From the NCBI GenBank assembly GCA_910576995.1, contig CAJTLC010000008.1, positions 13,340 to 77,339 of the forward strand: a DNA stretch of 64,000 nt, in the 5' to 3' direction. The notes below the pieces were generated by a model that made no database searches, was not told the DNA's origin, and was given only the letters and a program-made list of their open reading frames with translations. Numbering within the stretch: the stretch's first letter is position 1; the number at the start of each line of letters is the position of its first letter. The position numbers were made by a program, and so were the translations under genes. This DNA comes from an uncultured Ruminococcus sp. (GTDB lineage Bacteria; Bacillota; Clostridia; Oscillospirales; Ruminococcaceae). Shown here one piece after another: positions 34,000-43,407 of this stretch.

Positions 34000-34159
34000 A
34001 GACCTCCTCGGAAACTAAAACGTGCCGGATGGCGCAGGATTTTTTGTGACAGGCGCAGTTAATTTTCCGCAGGAATACTGGATGTATTGCAAGGAAAATT
34101 GACAAAGCATGGCACAAAAAGACAAGACAGACGGTGCGTTTTAGTTTCCGAGGAGGTCT
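34000..34159. repeat. 160-bp palindromic element (family A variant)
   Basis: 23-bp terminal inverted repeats beginning AGACCTCCTCGGAAACTAAA. The core shares GGCGCAGGATTTTT, AATTTTCCGCAGGAATAC and CAAGGAAAATTGA with 8789 and 54397, while the outer ends differ apart from AGACCT. Confidence 0.88.
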
Positions 34160-34324
34160 AGAGCCTGTTCACATAAAAATAAAATGCACGTCTTTTCGGC
34201 AAATTTTGACGACTACTGCGTTGAAAATATTGGACGGGCGTCAGCCCGCCTGCATATTTTCGCCTTGTATTCGCCAAAATTATGCTCTAAAATCCGCACA
34301 TTTATTTTATGTGAACACGCTCTA
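34159..34324. repeat. ~166-bp palindromic element (family C), abutting the previous one
   Basis: TAGAGCCTGTTCACATAAAA and TTTTATGTGAACACGCTCTA form terminal inverted repeats. The core has GACGGGCGTCAGCCCGCCTGC and CAACGCAG-type strings on the opposite strand. Partial copies occur at 18822-18846, about 26262-26370 and about 53010-53035. Confidence 0.88.
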
Positions 34325-34368
34325 ATATATCCGCCTTTACTGAGAAATTACAGCAAAGACGGATATAT
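34325..34368 (-). terminator. Long hairpin after the 34380 gene
   Basis: ATATATCCG(CC)TTTACTG pairs with CAGCAAAGACGGATATAT. It lies 11 bases past the stop at 34380; a T run is lacking, so termination is probable rather than certain. Confidence 0.5.
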
Positions 34369-34379
34369 AGGAGTTGGAT

Positions 34380-35540
34380 TTACCAAACCTTATAATTTTC
34401 GTTAGCGATCTTGTAAGCCGTACCGGGAACAAAGAGATCTTTCGGCTCGTGACCAGATTCCTTATTTACCTTTCGGAGTTCGCGGAAAGCGACGCTGTTG
34501 AACACGATTCTCTGTACATCCTCCTGCGGAGGTCTTGTATTGAGGTATTCGAGGATAACCTGCTGGATATAGAAATACGAACGGAGCTGCGTCTTTTTAA
34601 ACTCGATTCTGTTGTCGCCGTCGAGGAGGAAAAGGCTGTCGCCCTCCTTGTAACCGAGCGTGAATTTCGCGAGAATTTCGGGGATAAATATTCTTACCTC
34701 CGCTGCAACGTTCTTATCGCCTGCAATCTCGTCCAGTTCGACAGCCATCTGCTTGTACTCGTCCATGTTAGTAGTTTTAACCATTTTTTCAAGAGCAGCC
34801 TTCGCAGTTTTTACAACAGTTTCCTTATTGAAAGGGCATTTGTCGTCTTCGCGCTGAACGAAAATTCCGTACTGCTTTTCGCAGATGAACGACGAAGAAG
34901 CGTCCCATGAATCAAGATAAGGCTGGAAGAATTTCTCCAATTCTCCGCATACCGAACCGTTTACGCGAACTTCGATTATCTGACGTTCCTTATGCTTTGC
35001 AAGATAAATTCTGAACCAGTAATACTTCTTTGAACCGAGATATTTCGGAACTTCATTCTGGATCATGGCAAGCAGCATAGTTGGCTTATCCGCAGGCTGT
35101 CCGATCCTTACGATAGACTGAGCGTACAGGTCGAAATCATAATGCTGATTAAGATACGTTACGGGAACGTGGATAGGATTTTTCTTGAACATCGACTGAT
35201 CGAGCGGATGCCAGAGTCCGCCGCAGAAGATCTCAACTGCCATTTTAGCTGTTTCCTCATATGTTTTGCCCTGCGCGTCAACGGGGTCGATGATAGGCTC
35301 GTCGAAATCGTCGTGGGAAACTATGAAAACTGTCTGAAGCAGCTTAACATTTTCCTTGTCCTCATGCTTGCCGATCTTTACGTCGATAGTAAAACCGCGG
35401 GGCATGATGATGCAGTCGTCGTACAGATTAGCCTTGTCCAGCTTTTCGCTGAGCATCTCCAGTATAGCCTGCTTATAGTCGAATTCCTTTGTGCTTTCAG
35501 CAGCAGCCTCCTGCTGCTTATTTTTCTTAAATAATGCCAC
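34380..35540 (-). CDS. Unknown ~386-residue cytoplasmic protein
   Basis: Starts at a GTG (35540) with AAGGAG ten bases upstream; an ATG at 35549 is too close to that site. The protein is soluble and shows LLQTVFIVSHDDFDEPIIDPVDAQGKTYE, FCGGLWHPLDQSM and GSKKYYWFRIYLAKHKERQIIEVRVNG. This resembles a DUF6348-type family of Clostridia by memory only. No signal peptide, membrane segment or catalytic motif is evident. prmA lies 127 bases upstream on the same strand, with a short inverted repeat between. Confidence 0.75.
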   Translation of the reverse strand: MALFKKNKQQEAAAESTKEFDYKQAILEMLSEKLDKANLYDDCIIMPRGFTIDVKIGKHEDKENVKLLQTVFIVSHDDFDEPIIDPVDAQGKTYEETAKMAVEIFCGGLWHPLDQSMFKKNPIHVPVTYLNQHYDFDLYAQSIVRIGQPADKPTMLLAMIQNEVPKYLGSKKYYWFRIYLAKHKERQIIEVRVNGSVCGELEKFFQPYLDSWDASSSFICEKQYGIFVQREDDKCPFNKETVVKTAKAALEKMVKTTNMDEYKQMAVELDEIAGDKNVAAEVRIFIPEILAKFTLGYKEGDSLFLLDGDNRIEFKKTQLRSYFYIQQVILEYLNTRPPQEDVQRIVFNSVAFRELRKVNKESGHEPKDLFVPGTAYKIANENYKVW

Positions 35541-35595
35541 TTGTATCATTCTCCTTGTTAAAATATTATGCTTATTTATACTCTCCGAAACCATA

Positions 35596-35647
35596 CAAAT
35601 CAATCTTCAGGCAGCGCCGCACAAAGATTGTATAAAAGATTGATTTG
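35596..35647. repeat. Short inverted repeat between prmA and the 34380 gene
   Basis: CAAATCAATCTT (35596-35607) and AAGATTGATTTG (35636-35647) enclose GCAGCGCCGCACAAAG, a string recurring inverted at about 24300 and 54580. Confidence 0.75.
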
Positions 35648-35667
35648 CGTGTGCCGAAACGAGTTTT

Positions 35668-36633
35668 TTAAATTGTATACTGAGCGGCAGCCCAGCCTTC
35701 CTTTACGCTGACAGCCTGACGAATGAATCCCACGCCCTCGATAGCCGAAAGCACCTCGTCCATACGCTCCTCGATAATGCCCGATATTATCAGCGTTCCG
35801 CCCTTTTTCAGATAGCGAACGAAATAGTCTTTCATGGCAATAAGCACATCGGCGACTATATTCGCTGTAATAACATCATATTTATCATCTATCCTATCCG
35901 CAAGAGCTTTATCCGAAAGAATATTTCCGAAATAAGTCGTATAAACTTCGTCGGGAATACTGTTTTTCCGCGCATTTTCTTTTGCCGTAGCGGCAGCGTT
36001 TTCCTCGATGTCAACAGCAGCGGCGCTTTCCGCACCAAGAAGTATGGCGGCTATCGAAAGTATTCCGCTTCCACAGCCCATATCGAGTATTTTGTCGCCC
36101 CCTCTGACGGATTTTTCCAGAAGTTCCAGACACAGACGGGTGGTATGATGCTGACCCGTTCCGAAACTGGAAGCGGGATCTATCTCCAAAATTTTTCGGC
36201 TGCCGTCTCCGTTGAATTCCTCCCAAGAGGGCTTTACTGCAAGCTTTTCACCGATAGTAAATGGTTTGAAATACTGCTTCCAGTTATTCGCCCAGTCCTC
36301 TTCGCGGATGCTCGCAAGTTCCGCGTCAAGACGTCCGTAAACACCGTCGGGATCGGAATTTTTCACATCGGCAAGCATATTTTTTATTGATGTAAGCATA
36401 TCCGCTCCCTGATTATTTTCAGGAAGATAAACGGTTATGCAGGTTTCGCAGTTTGCCAGCCCCATAAGATCGTCGTCTATATAGTCCCACTGTCCGTTTT
36501 TATTTTCGAGAAATTCATTGAAATCCGCAGAATCCTTGATAACGAAGCCCTTAATGCCTATATCCATCAATTTTGCGCAGATCAGCTCTATTCCCTCGGC
36601 AGAAGTATATATGTTGACTTCCGTCCATTCCAT
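35668..36633 (-). CDS. prmA: Ribosomal protein L11 methyltransferase PrmA
   Basis: 321 residues. The N-terminal substrate-recognition domain (MEWTEVNIYTSAEGIELICAKLMD) is followed by the SAM-dependent methyltransferase domain. Motifs: DPASSFGTGQHHTTRLCLELLE, ILDMGCGSGILSIAAILLGA, DIEENAAATAKENARKN and DVITANIVADVLI, the NxxxD-type signature of PrmA. It methylates Lys and N-terminal amines of L11. AAGGAGG precedes the ATG. Confidence 0.96.
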   Translation of the reverse strand: MEWTEVNIYTSAEGIELICAKLMDIGIKGFVIKDSADFNEFLENKNGQWDYIDDDLMGLANCETCITVYLPENNQGADMLTSIKNMLADVKNSDPDGVYGRLDAELASIREEDWANNWKQYFKPFTIGEKLAVKPSWEEFNGDGSRKILEIDPASSFGTGQHHTTRLCLELLEKSVRGGDKILDMGCGSGILSIAAILLGAESAAAVDIEENAAATAKENARKNSIPDEVYTTYFGNILSDKALADRIDDKYDVITANIVADVLIAMKDYFVRYLKKGGTLIISGIIEERMDEVLSAIEGVGFIRQAVSVKEGWAAAQYTI

Positions 36634-36648
36634 TGAATTTCCTCCTTA

Positions 36649-38058
36649 TCAACCGTAAATTATCGACAGATATTCTATGACGTCGTCAATATTTACCGCG
36701 CCGTCGCAATTTACATCAGCCGCTTCAAGTTCCGCCGCCGAAAGTGTTGAAACGCCGTTCGGAAGCAGACTGTCCTGCTGAATATAAATATTGAGAAGCG
36801 CAAGATCGTATTTATCCACCTTGCCGTCGCCGTTTATATCTCCGGTATTTCGGGGAATGTCTTCAACGCGTTCAAGCATTCTGACGTCTGCCCAGCCCGT
36901 AAAGCTATCCGAACTGATCAGACCAAAGCTGCCCATATGCTCCGATATTACAACTACGTTTCCCTTATTCAGTTCCAGAACGACTTTTCCCTCTTCCGGG
37001 GATTCATAGACAGGCAGAGTTTCCTGATCTTTAAGGAAATATTCTTCGCTGTCCTCAATATCAAGTTCGCTTACCGTCACTTCAAATGAAGCGCTTGCAA
37101 AAGCATATTCTTTTTCCGCATTGACCGTAATGGTGTATACGCCCGGAGTTTCGGAGTCAAAGTCGCCCAGATCAACGCTGTATTCAGCCGAATCAAGCCT
37201 TATCTCTTCCGTCTCGTTGTGCCATTCGCCATTTTCGGGATCTACTCCGCTTATCGTTACGGAAGAACCGCTGAGATCAAGCTGTTCGCCCGTATAATAC
37301 TCGGTTTTGGCAGGCTGCGTGAGTTCGATCGTCAATTCCGGCTTAAATTTGGAATCATTCGTTCCGCATTCTTTAGGAGCTTTTTTGCCCTTTATCATCC
37401 AGTACTCGCCCTGCAAGCCATTAGGATAAGCCGTATACAGATCCTCCTCGTCCTTGGCAGCGTCAGACATGATTATATCGCCGTTTTCATCGACTCCGCG
37501 TATATACACCCAATGGAAATAGCCGTTGTTGACGCGCGCTATAATGTGCCAGCCCTCGTCCATAAGACCGTTCAGTTCAGCCGCGACGCTTTTTTTGTCG
37601 GTGCTTTTAAAATATTTATCCGCGCCCCATTCTATCTGCGGTATAAGCTGGTGGATAGTTCCCCAGCTTGCGATAGCTCCGCCCGAAGTAAAGCCGTTTA
37701 CGCTTGTATAAGCCTCTGCAAGTTTTCCGGGATTAAATTCCTCGATATCGCTTATTTTAAGATTTTTCATAGCCGTTTCGTCGATTGAGTCGGAATGGAC
37801 AGCCATTATAGCAAGCGACGTAAGCAGACAGCCTGAACTTCTGATATTGCTGCCGCCCATGGGCGTACTGCTCCAGCGCGTATCGAGTTGACTCCACGAA
37901 AGATATTCGTCGTATATAGATGTCTGCTTATCCGCGGCATTCGCAGTTATAGAAAAACTGCCTTTTTCAGCCGTCGGTACAGCCTGCACCGAAAAGCATA
38001 ATGCCGCCGTAAATGCCGTAATTATGCTGAAAACTCTCCTTTTCGATCTATGCTGCAT
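36649..38058 (-). CDS. Dockerin-bearing C39-like cysteine peptidase
   Basis: 469 residues, secreted (signal peptide to about residue 42). A C39_2 papain-like domain spans about 45-215, with catalytic Cys in IRSSGCLLTSLAIM, His in GYFHWVYIRGVDENG and Asp in IIMSDAA. A bacterial Ig-like domain follows (EYYTGEQLDLSGSSVTISGVDPENGEW ... TPGVYTITVNA), then an SH3-like segment. The C-terminal dockerin has two canonical repeats, DINGDGKVDKYDLALLNIYI and DVNCDGAVNIDDVIEYLSII. It would dock onto scaffoldin; the peptidase substrate is unknown. AAGGAGG is nine bases before the ATG. Confidence 0.88.
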   Translation of the reverse strand: MQHRSKRRVFSIITAFTAALCFSVQAVPTAEKGSFSITANAADKQTSIYDEYLSWSQLDTRWSSTPMGGSNIRSSGCLLTSLAIMAVHSDSIDETAMKNLKISDIEEFNPGKLAEAYTSVNGFTSGGAIASWGTIHQLIPQIEWGADKYFKSTDKKSVAAELNGLMDEGWHIIARVNNGYFHWVYIRGVDENGDIIMSDAAKDEEDLYTAYPNGLQGEYWMIKGKKAPKECGTNDSKFKPELTIELTQPAKTEYYTGEQLDLSGSSVTISGVDPENGEWHNETEEIRLDSAEYSVDLGDFDSETPGVYTITVNAEKEYAFASASFEVTVSELDIEDSEEYFLKDQETLPVYESPEEGKVVLELNKGNVVVISEHMGSFGLISSDSFTGWADVRMLERVEDIPRNTGDINGDGKVDKYDLALLNIYIQQDSLLPNGVSTLSAAELEAADVNCDGAVNIDDVIEYLSIIYG

Positions 38059-38077
38059 TGGTATCAGCCTCCTTATT

Positions 38078-40354
38078 TCACTTCCTGCGCCGTTTCATTT
38101 TGCGAGCTGCTTTTTTCGCTTCCGCAAGCGATCTGTACGCAGAATTATACTCCTTGATCATTTCTTCTCTGTCAGTTTCGCTAAGCTTTTCACCTCCGTA
38201 TTCCGCCCGTTCAAACAGCGTCACAGCCGCCGAAATATCCGCTCCCGAACGCCGCGCCACTTCCTTTTCGGCTTCGCGCGCGGTACTTGACGCGGGAATT
38301 CCGTAAAGACGGCAGATTCGGCGAATTACCGCCGCCGCAGCCTGTTCCGGACTTCTTCTCCTGTTAATGAATATGAATGATTTATGTGTCAAAAACGGCG
38401 ATATAACGGCAATTATAAGCGCTCCGCCGCAAATTGCCAATATTATCAGACCCATTTTCGAAAGCATACCTGAAGCCTGTCTGCCGCCGTCGCTTTGAGC
38501 GTCGAGAGACATTGTCGGCTCAAAGGTTACCCAGCCGAAGCCTCTTATATAAAGTTCGGGAAAACCGTGTGCGTCCCTGGAAGTAATGGTATATCGCTTG
38601 AACTTCCCGTCGGAATCGCTGTACTGCTCAAGTTCGGTCTGCATATTATAGCCCTCGCAGTAACGCGCGGGAATTCCAGACGCTCTTGCAAGCAATGTCA
38701 TTGCCGTCGCATATTCATAGCAGACGCCAGTTTTAGTGTCGAAGAGGAAATCCTCGGCGTTATCGCCCTTTTCCTTGCGATAATCAAGATCGTAAACATA
38801 ACCGTTGTTAATGAAATACCATTCCAGCGCTTTCGCCTTGTCATAGTCGGAATCCAGTCCGTCGGTAATTTCCATGGCAAGCCTGCGAATCTTCTCGTTA
38901 TCGTCGTAATCAAGCAGTATCGACGTATAGTCCTCATAATAATTGCAGCTTGACATTAGAGTTCTGAAGAATCTGTCAGCCTGCGCATATTGCTCCGTGG
39001 TAACGAAATAATTATTTCTTGCCTCTTTAAGAACTTCAAAAGCGTCTCCGAGCATTTCAAAGTAGTCGTCCCGATCGCCCAGCATATCTATCAGCAATCT
39101 ATTGTTGCTGTTGCTGAATACTTTATCGGGAATATATGTAAATTCAAAACTATCGTTGATATTAAAATAGCCCTCATCAGTCAGAATCGCTCCTGCGCGC
39201 GTCAATCCAATAGTTCTTTTGTATGAAGTTTTCGTCATCGCATATGCACTCTGAGGAACGGGAGCGGAATTTCCGCCCTGATACACGGAATAAAGCGAAA
39301 CTTCTTTCGGCTGCGGATATTCAAGAGTTACGCCCGCATATTCCGATAAGCCATATTTTTCGGCAAAATCTTCATCCTCGGCGGCTGCGAAAAATACAGC
39401 GTCAGCAATTTCGCCATTGACATATATACCTATCGGCAATTCATCATGCTTAGAATAATAGCTGTCAAGATCGCTGATGCTCCAGCTGTCGGTTTCGTAG
39501 CTGTAGGTTGAGAATGTGGCGGTTTTCAGGCGCAAAGGCTCTTCCGCCATACCGTAATAATGCACGGTATCCTGATCGGTGGAACGGAATTGTTCGCCCG
39601 TAGCCGTATCGCGGAAAACATTAAGCATTTCATTCAGCCTGTCCGTAAGGGCGTCGGCATTTATAAGCGTTTCAAGAATGCTTCTGTCTGCTTCAACGGC
39701 AGGTTTCGGGATAAACGCCGCCGCAAGAGCGAACAGAACCGTAAATATCCCCACTGACCGCCAAGTTTCGCACTTATCGACTATCACCGTATCTTTATCT
39801 TCATTAAGCTGCCTGAACATTATCATCAGAAGCACATATCCGACGGAAAGTGCAAGAATGAAGTATACGGGCATTTCTTCGTATTCCTTGCCGTATATCA
39901 CGAACGGTATCATAAGAATGAGAAACGTCATGAAAACCCTGTAACGGCATCGGGTGAAATAATAGAATACCGACGCCATGAATATGAAGAAAAATATAAA
40001 TATCGCAAGCGTATACCACTTATTGTACAGCAGCGAATCCTGCGGAGTCATGAACCATAGTAAAAATGGGATAGGGTAATCCTGACTGCCTCGCCCGATT
40101 AACGACGCCGTAAAACGCAGCGAAACGAGAAGCATGACAATATATACCGCACCGCCTATGAAGTTGTGCTTTTTCATGAAATCGAACAGACGGAATATCA
40201 GCCACCCCAGCACATAAGCCGCTATGCCGTAAGCTGCGGTGAGCGTATCTCGGTAATGATACATTATAGACATCACGAGGACAGCAACGTAGATAAGCAC
40301 GGGATCAGCCAGCGTTTTTATAAGAAATCCTTTATTTTTAGCAGTCTCTGTCAT
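38078..40354 (-). CDS. Transglutaminase-like membrane protein (TgpA type)
   Basis: 758 residues. Six N-terminal membrane helices (PVLIYVAVLVMSIMYHY onward) and a large extracytoplasmic region precede a transglutaminase-core domain with Cys in KTGVCYEYATAMTLLARASGIPARY, His in SRDAHGFPELY and acidic FEPT. A membrane helix (MGLIILAICGGALIIAVISP) and a basic cytoplasmic tail close it. The start at 40354 overlaps no upstream sequence: the DUF58 gene stops four bases before it. Third member of a MoxR-DUF58-TgpA operon. Substrate unknown; the triad suggests peptidase or cross-linking activity. Confidence 0.88.
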   Translation of the reverse strand: MTETAKNKGFLIKTLADPVLIYVAVLVMSIMYHYRDTLTAAYGIAAYVLGWLIFRLFDFMKKHNFIGGAVYIVMLLVSLRFTASLIGRGSQDYPIPFLLWFMTPQDSLLYNKWYTLAIFIFFFIFMASVFYYFTRCRYRVFMTFLILMIPFVIYGKEYEEMPVYFILALSVGYVLLMIMFRQLNEDKDTVIVDKCETWRSVGIFTVLFALAAAFIPKPAVEADRSILETLINADALTDRLNEMLNVFRDTATGEQFRSTDQDTVHYYGMAEEPLRLKTATFSTYSYETDSWSISDLDSYYSKHDELPIGIYVNGEIADAVFFAAAEDEDFAEKYGLSEYAGVTLEYPQPKEVSLYSVYQGGNSAPVPQSAYAMTKTSYKRTIGLTRAGAILTDEGYFNINDSFEFTYIPDKVFSNSNNRLLIDMLGDRDDYFEMLGDAFEVLKEARNNYFVTTEQYAQADRFFRTLMSSCNYYEDYTSILLDYDDNEKIRRLAMEITDGLDSDYDKAKALEWYFINNGYVYDLDYRKEKGDNAEDFLFDTKTGVCYEYATAMTLLARASGIPARYCEGYNMQTELEQYSDSDGKFKRYTITSRDAHGFPELYIRGFGWVTFEPTMSLDAQSDGGRQASGMLSKMGLIILAICGGALIIAVISPFLTHKSFIFINRRRSPEQAAAAVIRRICRLYGIPASSTAREAEKEVARRSGADISAAVTLFERAEYGGEKLSETDREEMIKEYNSAYRSLAEAKKAARKMKRRRK

Positions 40355-40358
40355 ATTC

Positions 40359-41510
40359 TTATACCCTGAAATTATTATCATCGTCCAGATACCACATCGG
40401 CAGACCTGAATCATTGCGGCTGTCGGCTGAAACGCCCAGAATAAGCGCGCTGTCCTTATCTTCAAGCTGGGAAACCATTTCCGCTATCTCTCCGCTTATA
40501 TCAGTGGAGGCGATCAGACAGGCACAGGCAGATACGCTGTGAAGCTTTATACGCCGTTCGGGAACTACTTTTTCCGCAAGCACTTTCAGAAGAAGCTGCG
40601 ACGGATGGTCGGGGCTTTCAACGCTTTCAGCCGTCAGCTCGCCTCCTGCGCCATAATAAACGAACGTCGAGGCTACTCCCTGCTCGATAAGCAGCGTAAT
40701 TAAGCCGAATACGGCGCATATCAGCCTTTCTTCGGCAACTATCGCCTGATTCGGATCGGCGTTTTTATCCCTGTAAAGATCGAGCATGACGACCGGCTGA
40801 ACAGAAGCCGACGCTTCGTCAAGCCGAACCATAAGCTTGTCTTTTTTTACAGAAAGCTTCCAGTTAACTCTTTTCAGAGGATCGCCCTGAACATACTCGC
40901 GATGATCGTAACCGGGCGCGGTATTTGCGGAATAGAGCATTGCGGAATCGGCGGAGGATTCGTCGTCGCTGGTTATGACTGAATCGGCAATATCCCTGAA
41001 AAGCATTGATGAAGATCGGATTTTCGGTATTTCAGGTATAACCCCCACGCTTTTCGGCTTGGGAAGTTTTTCTGTTATCCTGAATCCGACGAATCCCATA
41101 AAACCCGACGAATGCACAGAAACAACTGATATTTCGCCGTTTCCGCCTGTTAATGCGTCGACTGTGTAGGAGAATTTCTTCTGATTTTTCCCCGCAAGCG
41201 ATAGGCGGAAAGTTTTTTCCGAACCGCCGAAAACTGCGTCGGAAGCGGTTTTTATGCTTACAATGCCAAGCGGAAATCCGCCTTGCTTTTCAACCGTAAC
41301 ATTAACGGTAAGCGGCGCGCCTTTTTTCACATAGCCGTCGCAGTCAAATGAAACGGTGATCCTTTTTCTGCCGAAAAATGCAAATAAAACCGATATTGCG
41401 GCTGAAAATAAAATAAACGCTGCAAGAATGACTCCTATTTCGCCGTCTATGTAAAAAGTAAAAACAAACAGTACGGCAGCGACGCTTAATAAAGAAAATA
41501 CTTTTTTCAT
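40359..41510 (-). CDS. DUF58 domain protein
   Basis: 383 residues. Two N-terminal membrane helices (VFSLLSVAAVLFVFTFYI, IGVILAAFILFSAAISVLFAFF) precede a beta domain. The DUF58 signature GYDHREYVQGDPLKRVNWKLSVKKDKLMVRLDE lies near residue 205, followed by a von Willebrand-like A domain start (PVVMLDLYRDK). The start at 41510 is five bases after the MoxR stop. DUF58 proteins are the usual partners of MoxR ATPases. Confidence 0.88.
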   Translation of the reverse strand: MKKVFSLLSVAAVLFVFTFYIDGEIGVILAAFILFSAAISVLFAFFGRKRITVSFDCDGYVKKGAPLTVNVTVEKQGGFPLGIVSIKTASDAVFGGSEKTFRLSLAGKNQKKFSYTVDALTGGNGEISVVSVHSSGFMGFVGFRITEKLPKPKSVGVIPEIPKIRSSSMLFRDIADSVITSDDESSADSAMLYSANTAPGYDHREYVQGDPLKRVNWKLSVKKDKLMVRLDEASASVQPVVMLDLYRDKNADPNQAIVAEERLICAVFGLITLLIEQGVASTFVYYGAGGELTAESVESPDHPSQLLLKVLAEKVVPERRIKLHSVSACACLIASTDISGEIAEMVSQLEDKDSALILGVSADSRNDSGLPMWYLDDDNNFRV

Positions 41511-41514
41511 ATTG

Positions 41515-42450
41515 TTATCCCATCGAGGGAACATCGGTCGTTTCGAGAATGTGCGCGATATAGTCCTCGCCGCCCTTAAATCCGCTTTTGCCCTGCGGAG
41601 AAAGAATTATTCTGTGAGACAAAACCGAAACCGCAGCAGCCTTTACATCGTCTGGAGTCGCATATTCTCTGCCGTAAATATATGCGAACGCCTTTGCCGA
41701 TTTATACAGCGCAATACTTCCGCGCGGACTGATGCCAAGGGCGGCGTTTCTGTCGTTTCTCGTGGCGGCAACAATAGCGATTATATACTGCTTAACGCCG
41801 TCTGTAACGCGTATTCCGCGTACTTCCTGCTGCATTTCCAGCACTTCCTCCACCGAAAGCGCTGGTTTATCTATATTAAGTATCGGATTATGCATTTCCG
41901 TGCGGTCGAGAATTTTCATTTCCTCTTCGGCGCTTGGATAACCCATGGACAGCTTCATAAAAAATCTGTCCATCTGCGCTTCGGGAAGATGAAAAGTACC
42001 GTATGTCTCCACTGGATTCTGGGTCGCCATTACAAGGAAAGGCTTCGGAAGGCTGTGCGTTTCACCGTCCATCGAGATCTGGCGTTCTTCCATAGCTTCA
42101 AGCAGCGCCGACTGAACTTTAGGTGAAGCTCGATTTATTTCATCGGCAAGCAAAAAGTTGCACATTGCCGCGCCCTCGCGATAAACGAACTCTCCCGATT
42201 TCTGATCGAGCATCGTAAATCCCGCAATATCCGAGGGCATAACGTCGGGAGTAAGCTGGATTCGGTTGAACTTTCCGCCGACAGACCGCGAAAGAGCGGT
42301 TATAAGCTGAGTTTTTCCGACGCCCGGAACATCTTCCAGCAGGACATGACCCTCGCAGAGCATTGCCGCAATAAGCCTGATAACAGTATCGTTTTTGCCG
42401 ACAATGACTCTGCCTATTGAATCGGCGAGAATTTTTATTTTTTCATTCAT
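41515..42450 (-). CDS. MoxR family AAA+ ATPase
   Basis: 311 residues. Walker A is LLEDVPGVGKTQLITALS; Walker B and sensor regions are LLADEINRASPKVQSALLEAMEERQ, FLVMATQNPVE and DRFFMKL; an arginine-finger region follows (GISPRGSIAL). MoxR ATPases act as chaperones for metal-cofactor insertion or protein complexes with DUF58 and VWA partners. First gene of the three-gene operon; its SD (TGGGGT) is weak. Confidence 0.92.
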   Translation of the reverse strand: MNEKIKILADSIGRVIVGKNDTVIRLIAAMLCEGHVLLEDVPGVGKTQLITALSRSVGGKFNRIQLTPDVMPSDIAGFTMLDQKSGEFVYREGAAMCNFLLADEINRASPKVQSALLEAMEERQISMDGETHSLPKPFLVMATQNPVETYGTFHLPEAQMDRFFMKLSMGYPSAEEEMKILDRTEMHNPILNIDKPALSVEEVLEMQQEVRGIRVTDGVKQYIIAIVAATRNDRNAALGISPRGSIALYKSAKAFAYIYGREYATPDDVKAAAVSVLSHRIILSPQGKSGFKGGEDYIAHILETTDVPSMG

Positions 42451-42615
42451 TTTTTTACCCCAATAAGAAATCTGATATATGATATACTCTTTATATTATA
42501 GCATATTTTTTACAATACTGCAAGTGGTTTATTTATAAATATTGCGCCCATGCTTTTGTGGATTTTACACAAAAAACCGGGCGCAATATTGTATATTAGT
42601 AAATTTTCTATTGAC

Positions 42616-43323
42616 TTACCATAATTCTTCTCTTTTGGCGCGGATGTGCGCTTTTATGTACGGCATCACAAAAATAAGTATGCCTGACAAAATCAAGATT
42701 ATGCCGAGTATAAGTTTTAGCACAGAACCCAATCCGACCTTGCCGTCTCTTATCATCAATTCGGCAAATTGATCGCTGCTCATATTCGAATTGCCTATGT
42801 ATTGATCGCGCGCCTTGGCATAAGACTCGCCGTCCGGCTGTTCTACAGTTCTGCCCTCAAATTTCAGATCAAGATTGGGAACTTCCACATTGATATCACC
42901 TTTTTCAACCTTTTTTATATACTCAACGCTTTTATCAGCCGCAGCGTCGCATTTTTTGATCATCTCTTCGTCGCTTACCGCGTAAATGATGTAAAATCCG
43001 CTGTAGAAAATATCCGTATCGCCATATTTCAAGGCATTTTCCCAATCACTCTTAGAGAGATTAACTATCATATACAAACAAATCTTTTCATTTAGTAAAT
43101 TATATGGAAATTTATCATTATATCCTGTAGCCATACGCTGAATTGAAAATACATCCCCCTCAACAAGTACCGGCTCATGATAATCCGACATTTTCGATTC
43201 CGAAAGAACAATTTTATCGCCCTTAATAAGAAGCTTGACGTCGCCCGCGCTTATCATTACCAGAAAAACTCCGATACCCGCAAGCACGGTAAGCAAAGCT
43301 CCTCTCCAATTTATTCTGTTCAT
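42616..43323 (-). CDS. Membrane protein with two terminal helices, DUF6709-like
   Basis: 235 residues. One helix at each end (ALLTVLAGIGVFLVMISA and VLKLILGIILILSGILIFVMPYI) bracket a ~170-residue extracytoplasmic domain (KGDKIVLSESKMSDYHEPVLVEGDVFSIQRMATGY). The layout fits DUF6709-type Clostridia proteins, a tentative match. The start at 43323 follows GGTGGTTG. It lies directly after the tsf terminator. Confidence 0.75.
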   Translation of the reverse strand: MNRINWRGALLTVLAGIGVFLVMISAGDVKLLIKGDKIVLSESKMSDYHEPVLVEGDVFSIQRMATGYNDKFPYNLLNEKICLYMIVNLSKSDWENALKYGDTDIFYSGFYIIYAVSDEEMIKKCDAAADKSVEYIKKVEKGDINVEVPNLDLKFEGRTVEQPDGESYAKARDQYIGNSNMSSDQFAELMIRDGKVGLGSVLKLILGIILILSGILIFVMPYIKAHIRAKREELW

Positions 43324-43333
43324 ATCAACCACC

Positions 43334-43380
43334 AAAAACAGCCGCGATTTTGAGTATATAAATACGCAAACCGCGGCTGT
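43334..43380 (-). terminator. Terminator of rpsB-tsf
   Basis: ACAGCCGCG/CGCGGCTGT stem with an AT-rich loop and TTTTTGG in minus-strand reading, 28 bases after tsf. Confidence 0.88.
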
Positions 43381-43407
43381 ACTTTATCAAATCTTATTCA
43401 AAAAGAA

